A stretch of DNA of 64,000 nt from JAIBJN01 sp963825255 (GCA_963825255.1 CAWGSF010000001.1:124001-188000), one strand, 5' to 3'. Positions 9,934 to 20,726 are shown, counted from the first letter of the stretch. Numbers and translations: made by a program. Notes: generated from the letters alone by a model not told the origin.

Positions 9934-10484
9934 GGGCCGAGGATACGCCCGCGTCCGGGCAGGCGAGGCCCCGTCGCGGCGAACACGAGCAGGACCGACC
10001 CGAGCGCGATCACGACGTCACCCACGGAGAAGACTGTCGCCAACGGGACCCAGTCGGGAGCGGCGAAGCGGTCGACGAGCCAGGGCAGGGACGGATCCGA
10101 GGCGGCGACGCTGTTGTGCTTGACGACGAAGTCGAGCCCGGCGGCCTGCATCGCGTCCGGCGTGGCCGGCATCCGGCCGCCGTTCGCGAGGATGGCGGCG
10201 AGGTTGAGCGTCATGCCGAGCGCGACGACCTGGGCGCCGAGGAGGTGCCGGTTGAGCGCTGCCGCCGCCAGCAGGCAGCCGTAGGAGACGAGCCAGAGCG
10301 TCTTCGCGGCCCCGTCCCCGGTCGTCCAGGGAAGGAAGGCGAAGGGGAAGGCGACGACCTGGATCCCGATCGCGAGGAAGAAGAGCCAGAGGCCGCGGAG
10401 CCGGAGCTCGGCCACGCGCCGGGGGCGGCCGCCGAGGGCGAGCGCGACCGGCAGTGCGAGGGCGATCGGGAGGAGCTGCACCAT
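9894..10484 (-). CDS. DUF5317 integral membrane protein
   Basis: A 196-residue membrane protein with about five helices and the family signature NRHLLGAQVVALGMTLN followed by LAILANGGRMPAT. DUF5317 proteins are common in Actinobacteria and Firmicutes and have no known function. The ATG shares one base with the stop codon of the upstream GGDEF-HD-GYP gene (TGATG). The 3' end overlaps the propeller gene by 40 bp. The arrangement suggests that the c-di-GMP protein, this membrane protein and the propeller are made together. Confidence 0.8.
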   Translation of the reverse strand: MVQLLPIALALPVALALGGRPRRVAELRLRGLWLFFLAIGIQVVAFPFAFLPWTTGDGAAKTLWLVSYGCLLAAAALNRHLLGAQVVALGMTLNLAAILANGGRMPATPDAMQAAGLDFVVKHNSVAASDPSLPWLVDRFAAPDWVPLATVFSVGDVVIALGSVLLVFAATGPRLPGRGRILGPWAGGEPGSSESP

Positions 10485-12315
10485 CAGGCGGTCGCTCCGG
10501 CCGCCCGCAGCCGCCGCGCCGGAGAGGCCGTCCTCGCGAGCCCCCTCTCGAGCGCGGCCACGATCCGCGGGTCGAACTGCGACCCGGCCAGCCGCCGCAG
10601 CTCTGCGAGCGCCTCGTCCTGGCCGAACGCGGGCTGGTAGCTCCGGTCGGTGGTGATCGCGTCGAAGGCATCGGCGACGAGGACGATGCGCGAGCCGAGC
10701 GGGATCGCCTCGCCGGCGAGCCCGTCGGGGTAGCCGGTGCCGTCCCAGTGCTCGTGGTGGTGGAGGACCCAGGTGTCCACGGGCTCGACGCCCAGGCCCT
10801 CGAGGAGGGAGTAGCCGAAGTGGACGTGTGCGCGCACGAGGCGACGCTCGTCCTCGTCCAGGGGGCCCGGCTTCGCGAGCACCGTGTCGGGGACGCCGAT
10901 CTTGCCGACGTCGTGGAGGAGGCCGGCCAGCCTGAGCTGCTCCACGAGCTCCGGCTCGCTGCCGAGCTCGCGCGCGATCAGCTCGACCAGGCGGGCGACG
11001 GACTGCGAGTGCTCGCCGGTGTACGTGTCCTTCGAGTCGACGACCTTGATGAGGTTCTCGGCCGCCCTCAGGCGCGCCTGCCGCTCGGCCATCTCGGCGA
11101 GCTCGTTCGGCGAGTAGATGCGGACGACCGTGGGGCTGTAGATGCACGAGCGGTTCTTGCCGTGCCGCTTGGCCCAGTAGAGCGCGCCGTCGGCCACCTT
11201 CTGGAGCTCGGCCGCGTCCGCGGCGTTCTCCGGGAAGGAGGCGACGCCGACGCTGATCGTCAGGGGCCGGTGGTGGGGGAACTCGGTTGCGGCGATGCGG
11301 TCGTGCAGGCGCTCGACCAGGCGGTAGGCCGTCTCGCTGCTCCCTTCGAGCAGCAGCGCGAACTCGTCGCCGCCGAAGCGGAACGCCGCGACGCTGTCGC
11401 TGCCGCCCGGAAAGAGGCCGGCGAGCTGGACGAGGATCTGGTCGCCGAGCGGGTGGCCGTAGCGGTCGTTGACGCCCTTGAACTCGTCCACGTCGACGAG
11501 ACAGAGAGAGACCTCTCCCTCCCCCTCCCGGGCGCGCTCGAGGGCCACGCGCAAGCGCGTCTGGTAGGAGCGGTGGTTGCCGAGGCCGGTGAGGCTGTCG
11601 GTGAGCGCGTCCCGCGTCGCGACCCTCGTCGAGTGAGCGGTGCGCTGGTAGAGCGTCAGCGTGAACAGCGGGCCGGCAAGGAGGACGAGGAGCCTGGGGT
11701 CGGTCGCCCACAGGGACGCCGCGAGCGCCGCCAGGAAGGCCATGATCACGAAGGCCGGGCCCGAGTGGCGGATGTTGTCGCGAAGCAGCGAGCGGAGGGG
11801 CGCTCCCTGGACGATGGCGAGCGCGCCGCAGACGAGGACGACGTTGACGGCCACGTACGCCGCGCCACCGACGAAGGCATAGAGCGTGAGGCGGAGCGGA
11901 TCGGGCTCGCCCGCCGAGCCGAGGAGGAAGGTCGGAAGCGCCGAGGCGAACGCGGCGAGGCCGTAGACGGCGCCGTTGAAGAGGGAGCGCAGGGGGGACG
12001 GCGCTCCACGAGCTGGGAGACGAGGACGCCGGCGACCGCGCTCAGGACGGCGTACTCCCACCCGAAGAGGATCTGGCTGGCGACGACGAAGACGAACGCG
12101 AGGGAGACGACGCGCTCGTTCTCCACGTCGAGGGGCACCGGCTTCATGTCCGCCAGGAGGACGAGGCCGAAGAAGAGGAGGACGCCGACCGCCGTCGGCA
12201 GGTCGGGCGGCGTGAGGACGAGGCTCACCAGCGCCCCGGCCACGACCGGCACGGCGACGCCGAGGACGGCGCCGATGTACCAGTAGAGCCGGGGCGGGTA
12301 TCCGAGTCGATTCAT
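10484..12315 (-). CDS. Membrane GGDEF-HD-GYP c-di-GMP protein A (frameshifted)
   Basis: About 610 residues once one frameshift is repaired. The order is a multi-helix membrane sensor (MNRLGYPPRLYWYIG onward, about 200 residues), a GGDEF diguanylate cyclase with an intact RFGGDEFALLL, and a C-terminal HD-GYP phosphodiesterase with HDVGKIGVP and HHHEHWDGTGYP. It could both make and break cyclic di-GMP. The shift lies in the six-G run at 11992-11997: adding one base restores VERRPPLRSLFNGAVYGL, matching IQRRPPVRLAYNSAVYAL in the paralogue at 12588. This is strong evidence for a homopolymer sequencing error. A tiny membrane ORF precedes it by 43 bp, and DUF5317 follows with a one-base overlap. 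Confidence 0.88.
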
Positions 12316-12358
12316 CGTCGGAGACGCTTGGTGAGGGGTGGAAGCGTGCGCCGCTGGT

Positions 12359-12457
12359 CTAGTACCAGCGGAAGCCGGCGCCGGCGGCCACGGCGTATGC
12401 CGCGATCGCGCCGATGACGAGCGCCGCTCGCACGTACTGGTGCTTCCATCGAATCAC
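12359..12457 (-). CDS. 32-residue one-helix membrane peptide A
   Basis: A GTG start (MIRWKHQY) sits behind an excellent ribosome site, AGGAGGTG at 7-8 bp. The peptide has a W-K pair at residues 4-5, one hydrophobic helix of about 18 residues and ends AGFRWY. A second peptide with the same plan (W-K near the start, helix, G-x-G, aromatic W end) precedes the paralogous cyclase gene at 14467. Repetition of the arrangement, the strong ribosome site and the conserved ends argue that it is translated. It probably spans the membrane once and may partner the sensor domain encoded 43 bp downstream. I know no named family. Confidence 0.68.
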   Translation of the reverse strand: MIRWKHQYVRAALVIGAIAAYAVAAGAGFRWY

Positions 12458-12587
12458 GCGCGCTCACCTCCTTCCGCATTGGAGACGTTGGCCACAGAAC
12501 GCGCGCGGCCGTTGTTCCCTCCTTGAAACGGTCGGTCGGCGGCCCGGGTACAGCCCCGACCGAGGGATCAAGAGCCGGCGGGAGGGC

Positions 12588-14457
12588 TCAGGCGCTCTCG
12601 GCGACGACGAGCTCGAGGTGGGGCTCGTCGAACTCGGCCCTGAAGGCCGCGACGACGCTCGGGTCGAACTGCGTCCCGGCGCAGCGCTCGAGCTCGGCGA
12701 TGGCGCGGTTGTGGGAGAGCCGGCCCCGGTAGACGCGATCGGTCGTCATCGCGTCGTAGGCGTCCGCGACGAAGAGGATCCGGGCGCCGAGCGGGATGGC
12801 CGGGCCCTCCGTCCGTTCCGGATAGCCGGTCCCGTCCCAGCGCTCGTGGTGGTGGAGGACCCAGCTCGCCACGGGCTCGATGCCGAGGGAGTCGAGCATA
12901 CGGAACCCGATTTGGGGATGCCGCTCGAGCACGAGGCGCTCGGCCTCGTTCAGGGGCCCCGGCTTGCGGAGGATCTCCTCCGGGATGGCGAGCTTGCCGA
13001 GGTCGTGGAGGCTGCCGGCGAGCCGCGTCAGCTCGACGGACTCCGAGTCGAGGCCCATGCGCCGCGCCACCCGCGCCGCAAGCTCTCCGACCATGTACGA
13101 GTGGCTGCCGGTGTAGGCGTCGCGCGCGTCCACCGCGTGGGCGAGGCTCGCCGCGGCGCGCAGCCGGGCGGCGCGGTCGGGACCCTCCGCCAGCCGCCGG
13201 AGCTCCGCCAGCTCGATGACGTCGGGCCGGTAGACCCGCACGGTGTTCTTGCCCTGGTCCTTTGCCAGGTAGAGAGCGTTGTCCGCCACCCGCACGAGCT
13301 CGCCGCGGTCGACGCCGTGCTGGGGGTACGAGGCGATGCCGGCGGACATGCTCAGCGAGTCGCCGCAGTCGAGGTCGGTGTCGGCCACGCGCTCGATCAC
13401 CGAGCGGGCGATCGTGAGGCCCTCGTGCTCGTCCCGGCCGGGAAGGAGCAGCGCGAACTCGTCGCCTCCGAGCCGGAAGGCCTCGCCTCCCTGGCGCAGC
13501 CGCTGGGCGATCTGGGCGAGCGCGCGATCCCCGACCGGATGGCCGTAGCGGTCGTTGATCTGCTTGAAGTTGTCGATGTCGAGGAGGATGAGCGTGAGGG
13601 GGAAGCCGTCCTCCCGGGCCCGCTCGAGGTCCTGGTCGACGCGCTCGTGGAAGTGTCGGTGGTTGCCGAGGCCCGTGAGCGGGTCGGTGAGCGCGAGGCG
13701 CATGGCCTTGAGCGCGCTGTGCACGGACCGCTGGTAGAGCGCGATGGCGACGAGGGGCCCGACGAGCGCGGTGGCGAGGAAGGGTGACCGGTCCCAGAGG
13801 ACGGCGAGCATCAGGCTGACCGAGGCCATGATCGAGAAGGGCCCGATCGTCGAGATGACGGAGCGGCGGAGGAGGGGAAGGAAGGGCTCGCGCGACCAGC
13901 GCGCGATGATCCCGGCGGTCAACGGGATGTTGACGGCGTAGAACCCGGCGGCCGCGAGGATGACCGCGAGGAAGAGGCGCGCGACGCCGCCCTCGTCACC
14001 CACGAGAGCCGCGGCGCAGCCCGGCCGCGAGACCGCCGAGCGCGTAGACGGCGCTGTTGTAGGCGAGACGGACCGGCGGACGGCGCTGGATGAGCTCGAT
14101 CACGCCGCGCGCAAGGAAGCCGATCATGACGGCCGGAGCCCAGCCGTAGATGACCGCCGCCCCGACGATGAAGACCGCGGTGAGGGATACGCCGCCCGAG
14201 GAGATGCCCTCGATCGGGACGGGATAGGCCTCGACGAACGTTGCCGCGACCGCGAGTGCGAGCACGCCCGTGAGCACCGCCGCCGAGGGCCCCGAGGCGA
14301 CGAAGGTCACAGCAGCCGCGCCGAGCGCGACCCCCGCAGCCACAGCGACGGGCCCGAAAAGCGGAAGAAGCCGGGCGTTCTCTCTCGAGATCAGGGCACC
14401 CGGCCTCCGCGCGTGGCCCGACACGCTCTCAGCCGAGCGAATCGGACGGAACTTCAC
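12588..14457 (-). CDS. Membrane GGDEF-HD-GYP c-di-GMP protein B (frameshifted)
   Basis: Paralogue of the gene at 10484, about 620 residues after repair of one single-base shift near 14015. The N-terminal multi-helix domain (GPVAVAAGVALGAAAVTF onward; IQRRPPVRLAYNSAVYAL) is followed by helices, then GGDEF with an intact RLGGDEFALLLPG, then HD-GYP with HDLGKLAIP and HHHERWDGTGYP. Both catalytic modules keep their metal-binding residues, so either cyclase or phosphodiesterase output is possible. The GTG start (M-K-F-R-P) lies only 9 bp after the stop of a 30-residue membrane peptide, suggesting translational coupling. The 130-bp gap to peptide A holds that gene's ribosome site and no obvious riboswitch. 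Confidence 0.87.
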
Positions 14458-14466
14458 GTTCCGGTC

Positions 14467-14559
14467 TTACCAGTGCCAGCCCTCGCCCTCGCCGAGAAAC
14501 GAGGCGAGGAGCGCTGCCACCGCGAGCAGATACGACAGCTTGGCCTTCCAGTGCAGCAT
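14467..14559 (-). CDS. 30-residue one-helix membrane peptide B
   Basis: An ATG start (MLHWKAKL) is preceded by GGGAGAG at 8 bp. The peptide has W-K at residues 4-5, a hydrophobic helix and ends GEGEGWHW. It has the same plan as peptide A at 12359 and the same place just upstream of a GGDEF-HD-GYP gene (9 bp here, 43 bp there). Too short for usual gene finders. The shared plan, despite limited identity in the helix, suggests selection on the two ends. Function unknown; a small regulatory or assembly subunit of the downstream membrane protein is the simplest idea. Confidence 0.68.
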   Translation of the reverse strand: MLHWKAKLSYLLAVAALLASFLGEGEGWHW

Positions 14560-14665
14560 CGTTCGATCTCTCCCGTTGTCAGATGCCAGGACGACCCGAA
14601 GTATCCAATCGCCCCTCTGGTGGCACATCCCCCGTCAGAGGGATTGAACGCGAACCCTGGCCCTC

Positions 14666-14693
14666 CCCCGAAGGGGTGAGGCCGCCCGGGCGG
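14666..14693 (-). terminator. Double hairpin downstream of the NlpC/P60 gene
   Basis: Read on the minus strand, CCGCCCGGGCGG starts one base past the stop codon and is followed by CCCC-TTC-GGGG. No T-run. The next 100 bp, up to peptide B, contain another possible stem (CCTCTG with CAGAGG), but no RNA family that I recognise. Confidence 0.45.
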
Positions 14694-15701
14694 TCAGGAG
14701 AGCCCGGCCTCGCGGAGCGGCCGCCGCCCCCAGGCGAAGCGGTCCGCGTACCACCCGCTCAGGGGCATGAGGGTCGTGCCCTGGCCGGAGGAGTGGATGA
14801 ACCAGCCGTTCCCGACGTAGATGCCCATGTGCATGACCTCCGCGGGCTTCGACCGCGTTCCCCGCGTCCCGTAGAAGACGAGGTCGGCCGGCTTGAGGCC
14901 GCCCACCTTGATCCGCTGCCTCCTCGGGAACTCGCCGCTCATCTGGTAGGTGGTGCGTCCCCGGAGGACGTTCTGGAGCTGGGGCGCGCCGGGGAAGGGG
15001 CGGAGCTTGTAGACGCGCCACACGAAGCCGGAGCAGTCGAACCCGCCCCGGGAGGTGACGCCGAAGAGGGTCTGGCGGCCGGTGGAGGTCCCGCCCCAGA
15101 CGTACGGGTAGCCGACGAGGGACACGGCCCGCGCGAGGACGCGCCGCTGCCACTCGCTGAAGGAGGGGAGGCTGAACGAGGCAGCCAGGTCGGTGACCGA
15201 CTGCGTGTTCCAGGGGCTCAGCCCGAGCACGGCGGCCAGTGAGTAGGCGGCCTCGGCGCGTGTCGCCTCGTCCTTCGGGCGAAGCTCGCGCGCGTCCCTG
15301 GCGGCCGGGTGGTTGAAGCGGAGTGAGAGCAGGCGGGCGACGACCTCGGTGCCGAACCGGCGAGGCGGGTTGAGCCCGGCGGCGCGGGCCTGCGCCTGGA
15401 AGGCGGCTGCCGACGGGCCGAGGCCGAGCGCGCGGACGAGGTCGCGGTCGAGCTCCCACATGAGGACGTGGCGACCGGGCTCGGAGGCCGTCCAGTCCTG
15501 CCCCGTGAGGTTCGTCAGCGCCTGGCCGAGCTCGCCGCGCGTGACGGGCTGGGACGGGCGGAACGCCGCGACCGAGGGGCCCATCAGCCCATGCTCGACG
15601 ACCGTCTGGATCTGCGGGCGCGCCCACGACGCGGCCTGCGCGGGCACGGCCACGCACAGCGCGAGCGCCAGGAGGAGAGCGACGAGCAGTCCCCGCCTCA
15701 T
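14694..15701 (-). CDS. Secreted SLH / NlpC-P60 cell-wall hydrolase
   Basis: About 335 residues: signal peptide (MRRGLLVALLLALALCVAVP, cut after AQA), one clear SLH-like module (WARPQIQTVVEHGLMGP through PVTRGELGQALTNL), a second degenerate one (RPKDEATRAEAAYSLAAVL), and a C-terminal NlpC/P60 cysteine peptidase. The catalytic Cys is in GGFDCSGFVWRVY and the His in MHMGIYVGNGWFIHSSG. These enzymes cut peptidoglycan stem peptides; the SLH modules would hold it on the wall. An ATG nine codons upstream (15728) is in frame, but the inner ATG places the signal peptide properly. A divergent small gene starts 46 bp away. Confidence 0.87.
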   Translation of the reverse strand: MRRGLLVALLLALALCVAVPAQAASWARPQIQTVVEHGLMGPSVAAFRPSQPVTRGELGQALTNLTGQDWTASEPGRHVLMWELDRDLVRALGLGPSAAAFQAQARAAGLNPPRRFGTEVVARLLSLRFNHPAARDARELRPKDEATRAEAAYSLAAVLGLSPWNTQSVTDLAASFSLPSFSEWQRRVLARAVSLVGYPYVWGGTSTGRQTLFGVTSRGGFDCSGFVWRVYKLRPFPGAPQLQNVLRGRTTYQMSGEFPRRQRIKVGGLKPADLVFYGTRGTRSKPAEVMHMGIYVGNGWFIHSSGQGTTLMPLSGWYADRFAWGRRPLREAGLS

Positions 15702-15747
15702 CCCTCGCTCTATCGGAGCGACCCGCATATGCCTTTAATGACGCGTT

Positions 15748-15921
15748 GTGGAGCTGCGCTGGAGCCCGGAGCCGTCTCCGGAGGAGCGCGAGGCGCTCGA
15801 GCGGGCGCTCGCGCGCCTGCTGGCCGAGCGCGCGGAGCCGCAGAGCCGTTGGTGGCGCGCCGGCGTGGCGGAGAACGTCCTTCCGGAGGAGGACGTCACC
15901 GTGGACGAAGAGCCAGGCTGA
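15748..15921 (+). CDS. Acyl-CoA carboxylase epsilon-like small protein
   Basis: A 57-residue ORF from GTG (VELRWSPEPSPEEREALERA) with a short amphipathic helix, then RWWRAGVAENVLPEEDV. The pattern of a charged strand, P-(S/T)-x-E-E, an Ala/Leu-rich helix and a C-terminal W-x-x-A-G resembles the small epsilon subunit that stimulates actinobacterial acyl-CoA carboxylases. Alpha and beta chains are elsewhere in this window (18931 and 6562). Its 3' end overlaps the 3' end of the convergent glpK by 26 bp. No clear Shine-Dalgarno sequence precedes it, so translation may start a little differently. The assignment rests on a short pattern and could be wrong. Confidence 0.5.
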   Translation: MELRWSPEPSPEEREALERALARLLAERAEPQSRWWRAGVAENVLPEEDVTVDEEPG

Positions 15922-17335
15922 CCGCGTCCCTCCACCCGGCGAGGAGCCGTTCTGCCTCCGCCGGGTCGAGCCGGGGCTCGTAGCGGGCGTCGATCGCGCG
16001 CGCCGCGGCCACGTCCGCGAGGTCCGACCAGACGCCGACGGCGAGCCCCGCGAGAGCGGCGGCGCCGAGGGCGGTCGCCTCCCGCTCGACGGGAACCTCG
16101 ACCGGCACGCGGGCGAGATCGGCCTGGAACTGGAGGAGGAACGGGTTGTCCGCCGCGCCGCCGTCGGCGCGCAGGAGCTCGAGCTCCCCGCCGACCGTCT
16201 CGAGCACGTCGGTCACCTGGAACGCGATCGCCTCGAGCGCCGCGCGAACGACGTGCTCCCGTCTCGTTCCCAGGTGGAGGCCGGTGAGGAGCCCGCGCGC
16301 CTCCGGCGCCCAGTGGGGTGAGCCGAGGCCCGCGAGGGCGGGGACGAAGTAGACGCCCTCCGTCCCATCCACCGAGCGGGCCAGCTCGTCGCTCTCCCGG
16401 GCATCCGCGAGGAGGCCGAGGCCGTCGCGAAGCCACTGGAGCGCCGCGCCGGTGACGAAGATCGAGCCCTCGAGCGCGTAGGCCGCGTTCCCCTCGCCGA
16501 GTCGCCACGCGACGGTCTGCACGAGGCCCGGGCGCGCCGCTCCCGGGTCGTCGCCCACGTTGACGAGGACGAAGCTGCCGGTCCCGTAGGTCACCTTCGC
16601 CTGGCCCGGCGCGAAGCACGCCTGGCCGAAGAGCGCGGCCTGCTGGTCGCCCGCGAGGGCCGCGACCGGCACGCGCGCGCCGAGGAGCTCGGCCTCGGCG
16701 AGGACGCCGCTCGTCGGCGCGACCACGGGCAAGACCGCCTCGGGCACGCCGAAGAGCTCGAGCAGCTCCGGGTCCCAGCGGAGCCCGCGCAGGTCGAACA
16801 GGAGCGTTCGCGAGGCGTTGGAGACGTCGGTCGCGTGGACCTCGCCCCGGCTCAGGCACCAGAGGAGCCAGGAGTCGACGGTGCCGAAGGCGAGCCCCGA
16901 CGCGTCGCGCTCCGAGAGGAGCCATTCGAGCTTCGTCGCGGAGAAGTAGGGATCCGGCACGAGGCCGGTCCGGTCGCGGAGGAGGTCGGCGGGGAGCTCG
17001 CGGCACCGCTCGGCGGTGCGGCGGTCCTGCCAGACGATCGCGCGGTGGACGGGCCGCCCGGTCGCGCGCTCCCAGACGATCGTCGTCTCGCGCTGGTTCG
17101 CGATCCCGATCGCGGCGAGGTCGCCCGCCCGCGCGCCGGCGTCGGCGAGCGCCTCCTCGGCGGCGCCGAGGACGGAGTCCAGGAGGTCGTCCGGGTCGTG
17201 CTCGACCCAGCCGGGACGGGGAAAGTGCTGCTGCACCTCCCGGTAGCCGCGCCCGCGCCGGCGCAGGGCCTCGTCCACGACGAGGCAGGTCGTCCCGGTC
17301 GTCCCCTGGTCGATCCCGAGGACGAGCTCAGGCAT
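15896..17335 (-). CDS. glpK: Glycerol kinase
   Basis: A 479-residue FGGY-family kinase that phosphorylates glycerol to sn-glycerol 3-phosphate. The phosphate-binding loop is LGIDQGTTGTTCLVVDE, followed by GWVEHDPDDLLDSV, GIANQRETTIVWERATGRP and DRRTAERCRELP. The second domain has LAGDQQAALFGQACFAPGQ and YGTGSFVLVNVG, then the C-terminal LRADGGAADNPFLLQFQADL motif. It is slightly shorter than the usual 500 residues because loops are trimmed. Upstream sits an intergenic repeat element that ends only five bases from the ATG, so promoter and ribosome site would lie in or come through that element. Confidence 0.93.
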   Translation of the reverse strand: MPELVLGIDQGTTGTTCLVVDEALRRRGRGYREVQQHFPRPGWVEHDPDDLLDSVLGAAEEALADAGARAGDLAAIGIANQRETTIVWERATGRPVHRAIVWQDRRTAERCRELPADLLRDRTGLVPDPYFSATKLEWLLSERDASGLAFGTVDSWLLWCLSRGEVHATDVSNASRTLLFDLRGLRWDPELLELFGVPEAVLPVVAPTSGVLAEAELLGARVPVAALAGDQQAALFGQACFAPGQAKVTYGTGSFVLVNVGDDPGAARPGLVQTVAWRLGEGNAAYALEGSIFVTGAALQWLRDGLGLLADARESDELARSVDGTEGVYFVPALAGLGSPHWAPEARGLLTGLHLGTRREHVVRAALEAIAFQVTDVLETVGGELELLRADGGAADNPFLLQFQADLARVPVEVPVEREATALGAAALAGLAVGVWSDLADVAAARAIDARYEPRLDPAEAERLLAGWRDAVSLALRPR

Positions 17336-17339
17336 GAGC

Positions 17340-17506
17340 AGAACCCATTTCGGGATGATGCCTCGTCGCCGGGGTGTCCTGGGCGAGTGCGAGGCAAGGA
17401 CGCAGGGAGCGCTCGTATCGAATGAGATACGGGCGCGACCGAGGACGACGCATCGTGCCGTCCAGGGCGGCCCGGCGGCTCAGTGCTTCATTCCGAAAGG
17501 GGTTCT
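17340..17506. repeat. Intergenic structured repeat, copy 1 (with terminal inverted repeats)
   Basis: A 167-bp element nearly identical to 43018-43182. The ends are imperfect inverted repeats (left GAACCCATTTCGGGATGA, right complement GAACCCCTTTCGGAATGA). The core GCAAGGACGCAGGGAGC at 17394 is followed by a hairpin with arms CGTATC/GATACG and then GACCGAGGACG. Outer arms CCTGG and CCAGG can also pair. It fills the whole gap between the glpK start and the stop codon of the tandem-GNAT gene, and its right end reaches the first base of that stop. Confidence 0.8.
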
Positions 17507-18390
17507 CAAACCCAGAGCTCGTAGGACTGGAGGACGAGCCAGGGGGCGAAGCCCTGACGGCGCAGGAGCCGCAGCACGGGGAGGTTGTCCGCCTCGACGG
17601 AGAGGCCGAGGGTCTCGCCGGGGTGGCTGGACCAGTAGTCCTCGAGGACGCGCGAGAGGAGGTAGCGGCCGATTCCGCGCGAGCGCTCCTGTGCCTCGAC
17701 GCCGAGCTGGTAGGCCCACCGGTCGCTCGTGTCGATGCTGAGGAAGGCGACGGGGACGCCGTCGCGCTCGGCGAAGTAGACGGAGCCGGCGGCGAGGCCC
17801 TCCCGCCAGGCCTCGTCGGGGAACACGCCCTCCGGGAACGTCCCGTGGTACAGGGCGAGCGTCGAGTCGAGATCGGCCGCCGTCCCGTGACGGACCTCGA
17901 TGCCTGCCGGACCTTGCTCCACGGGCCGGTGCTCCTCGGCGACGAGCCTGAAGACCGCCTTCGCGTTCCCGCGCTGGTGGAAGCCCTTGCGCTCGAGCAG
18001 CATGCGACCGGTGATGTTCTGGGGCCCGACGGCGCCGATGATCGAGTGCCGCCCGTGCTCCACCGCGATCGCGACAGAGGCGTCGACGAGCTCGCTGCCG
18101 AGCTTCTGGCCGCGGAACTCGGGGACGACGAGGGGGCCGAAGAGGTCGGCGTGCGGGAACCCCGACGCGATCTCGACGCCGCCGAACGCGACGACCCGGC
18201 CGTCGTCCTCGTCCACGAGCAGCGTCGTCTCCGGCGGCTCGTCCCAGCCGTCGAGCTCGCTGTCGAGCTCGTCCTTCGTGGCCCACAGGGGATTGCCGAC
18301 GTGCTCCTGCTCGCGCATGAGCGCGCGGCGCGAGAGCTCGAGGACGGCCGGGCCGTCCTCCCGGCTGAAGCTACGCAGGCTGCTGGCCAC
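17506..18390 (-). CDS. Tandem GNAT-domain acetyltransferase
   Basis: A 294-residue protein with two GNAT folds. The first (residues 1-140) has VVPEFRGQKLGSELVDA; the second (from IEVRHGTAADLDSTLALYHG) has GVEAQERSRGIGRYLLSRVL and AYQLGVE just before it. Both keep the R/Q-x-x-G-x-G/A acetyl-CoA pyrophosphate loop. Two-domain GNATs often have one active and one structural half. The GTG start (V-A-S-S-L-R-S-F) lies inside the end of pgsA with a 20-bp overlap; the longer open frame upstream is in pgsA. Substrate unknown. The stop codon touches the end of the repeat element. Confidence 0.82.
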   Translation of the reverse strand: MASSLRSFSREDGPAVLELSRRALMREQEHVGNPLWATKDELDSELDGWDEPPETTLLVDEDDGRVVAFGGVEIASGFPHADLFGPLVVPEFRGQKLGSELVDASVAIAVEHGRHSIIGAVGPQNITGRMLLERKGFHQRGNAKAVFRLVAEEHRPVEQGPAGIEVRHGTAADLDSTLALYHGTFPEGVFPDEAWREGLAAGSVYFAERDGVPVAFLSIDTSDRWAYQLGVEAQERSRGIGRYLLSRVLEDYWSSHPGETLGLSVEADNLPVLRLLRRQGFAPWLVLQSYELWV

Positions 18391-18910
18391 GGAGGACGCG
18401 CGGCGCGCTCCGCGCGTAGTCGAGCCCGGAGACCCAGGTGAGGACGACGGCGACGAGCATCGCCCACCAGGCAATGTCCTCGTCGAGGGCGCCCCCCGCG
18501 GCCAGGCCGCCGAGGCCTGCCGCGACCGCCTGCGCCCACGTCTTCAGCTTGCCGAGGTCGCGGGCGCCGATGACGACCCCGCGCTCGAGCGCTGCGAGGC
18601 GGAGCCCCGTGACGAGGAACTCCCGCGTGACCACCGCGGCCACCATCCAGGCGGGGAGCACGTCGCCGACGAGCATGACGAGCGTGGCCAGCACGAGGAG
18701 CTTGTCCGCAACGGGGTCGAGGAGCCGCCCGAGGTCGGACGTCCGTCCCGTCCGGCGGGCCCACCAGCCGTCCACCCAGTCGGTCGCCATGGCCAGGGCG
18801 AAGACGGCCGTCGCCCAGTAGTCGTGGTTGGGGAAGTCCCAGGCGAAGAGGACGATGACCACGGGCACGGCCGCCGCCCGCGCGACGGTCAGCTGGTCGG
18901 CGAAGGTCAT
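18371..18910 (-). CDS. pgsA: CDP-diacylglycerol-glycerol-3-phosphate 3-phosphatidyltransferase
   Basis: A 179-residue integral membrane CDP-alcohol phosphotransferase with the full motif D-x2-D-G-x2-A-R-x8-G-x3-D-x3-D (DWVDGWWARRTGRTSDLGRL, then LDPVADK). It makes phosphatidylglycerol phosphate, the first step to phosphatidylglycerol and cardiolipin, or an inositol analogue in some Actinobacteria. Six hydrophobic segments fit the family. The adjacent glpK downstream supplies glycerol 3-phosphate, a substrate. The gene is divergent from the carboxylase alpha gene with only 20 bp between the starts, so the promoters must overlap the coding ends or each other. Confidence 0.88.
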   Translation of the reverse strand: MTFADQLTVARAAAVPVVIVLFAWDFPNHDYWATAVFALAMATDWVDGWWARRTGRTSDLGRLLDPVADKLLVLATLVMLVGDVLPAWMVAAVVTREFLVTGLRLAALERGVVIGARDLGKLKTWAQAVAAGLGGLAAGGALDEDIAWWAMLVAVVLTWVSGLDYARSAPRVLRGQQPA

Positions 18911-18930
18911 AGCGGCAGAATACGCCGGTC

Positions 18931-20694
<1,764 letters not shown>

Positions 20695-20726
20695 GGTCCC
20701 CCTGACAGTTCGGCTACGCTAGGACT

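Noticed and set aside
12458..12587. Possible c-di-GMP riboswitch before the signalling genes
   Set aside because: Neither this gap nor 14560-14665 shows the conserved GEMM-I core or a type II pattern.
14590..14660. tRNA-like piece (GGGTTCGCGTTCAATCCC) upstream of peptide B
   Set aside because: Only a T-arm-like hairpin; no acceptor or anticodon arm can be folded around it.
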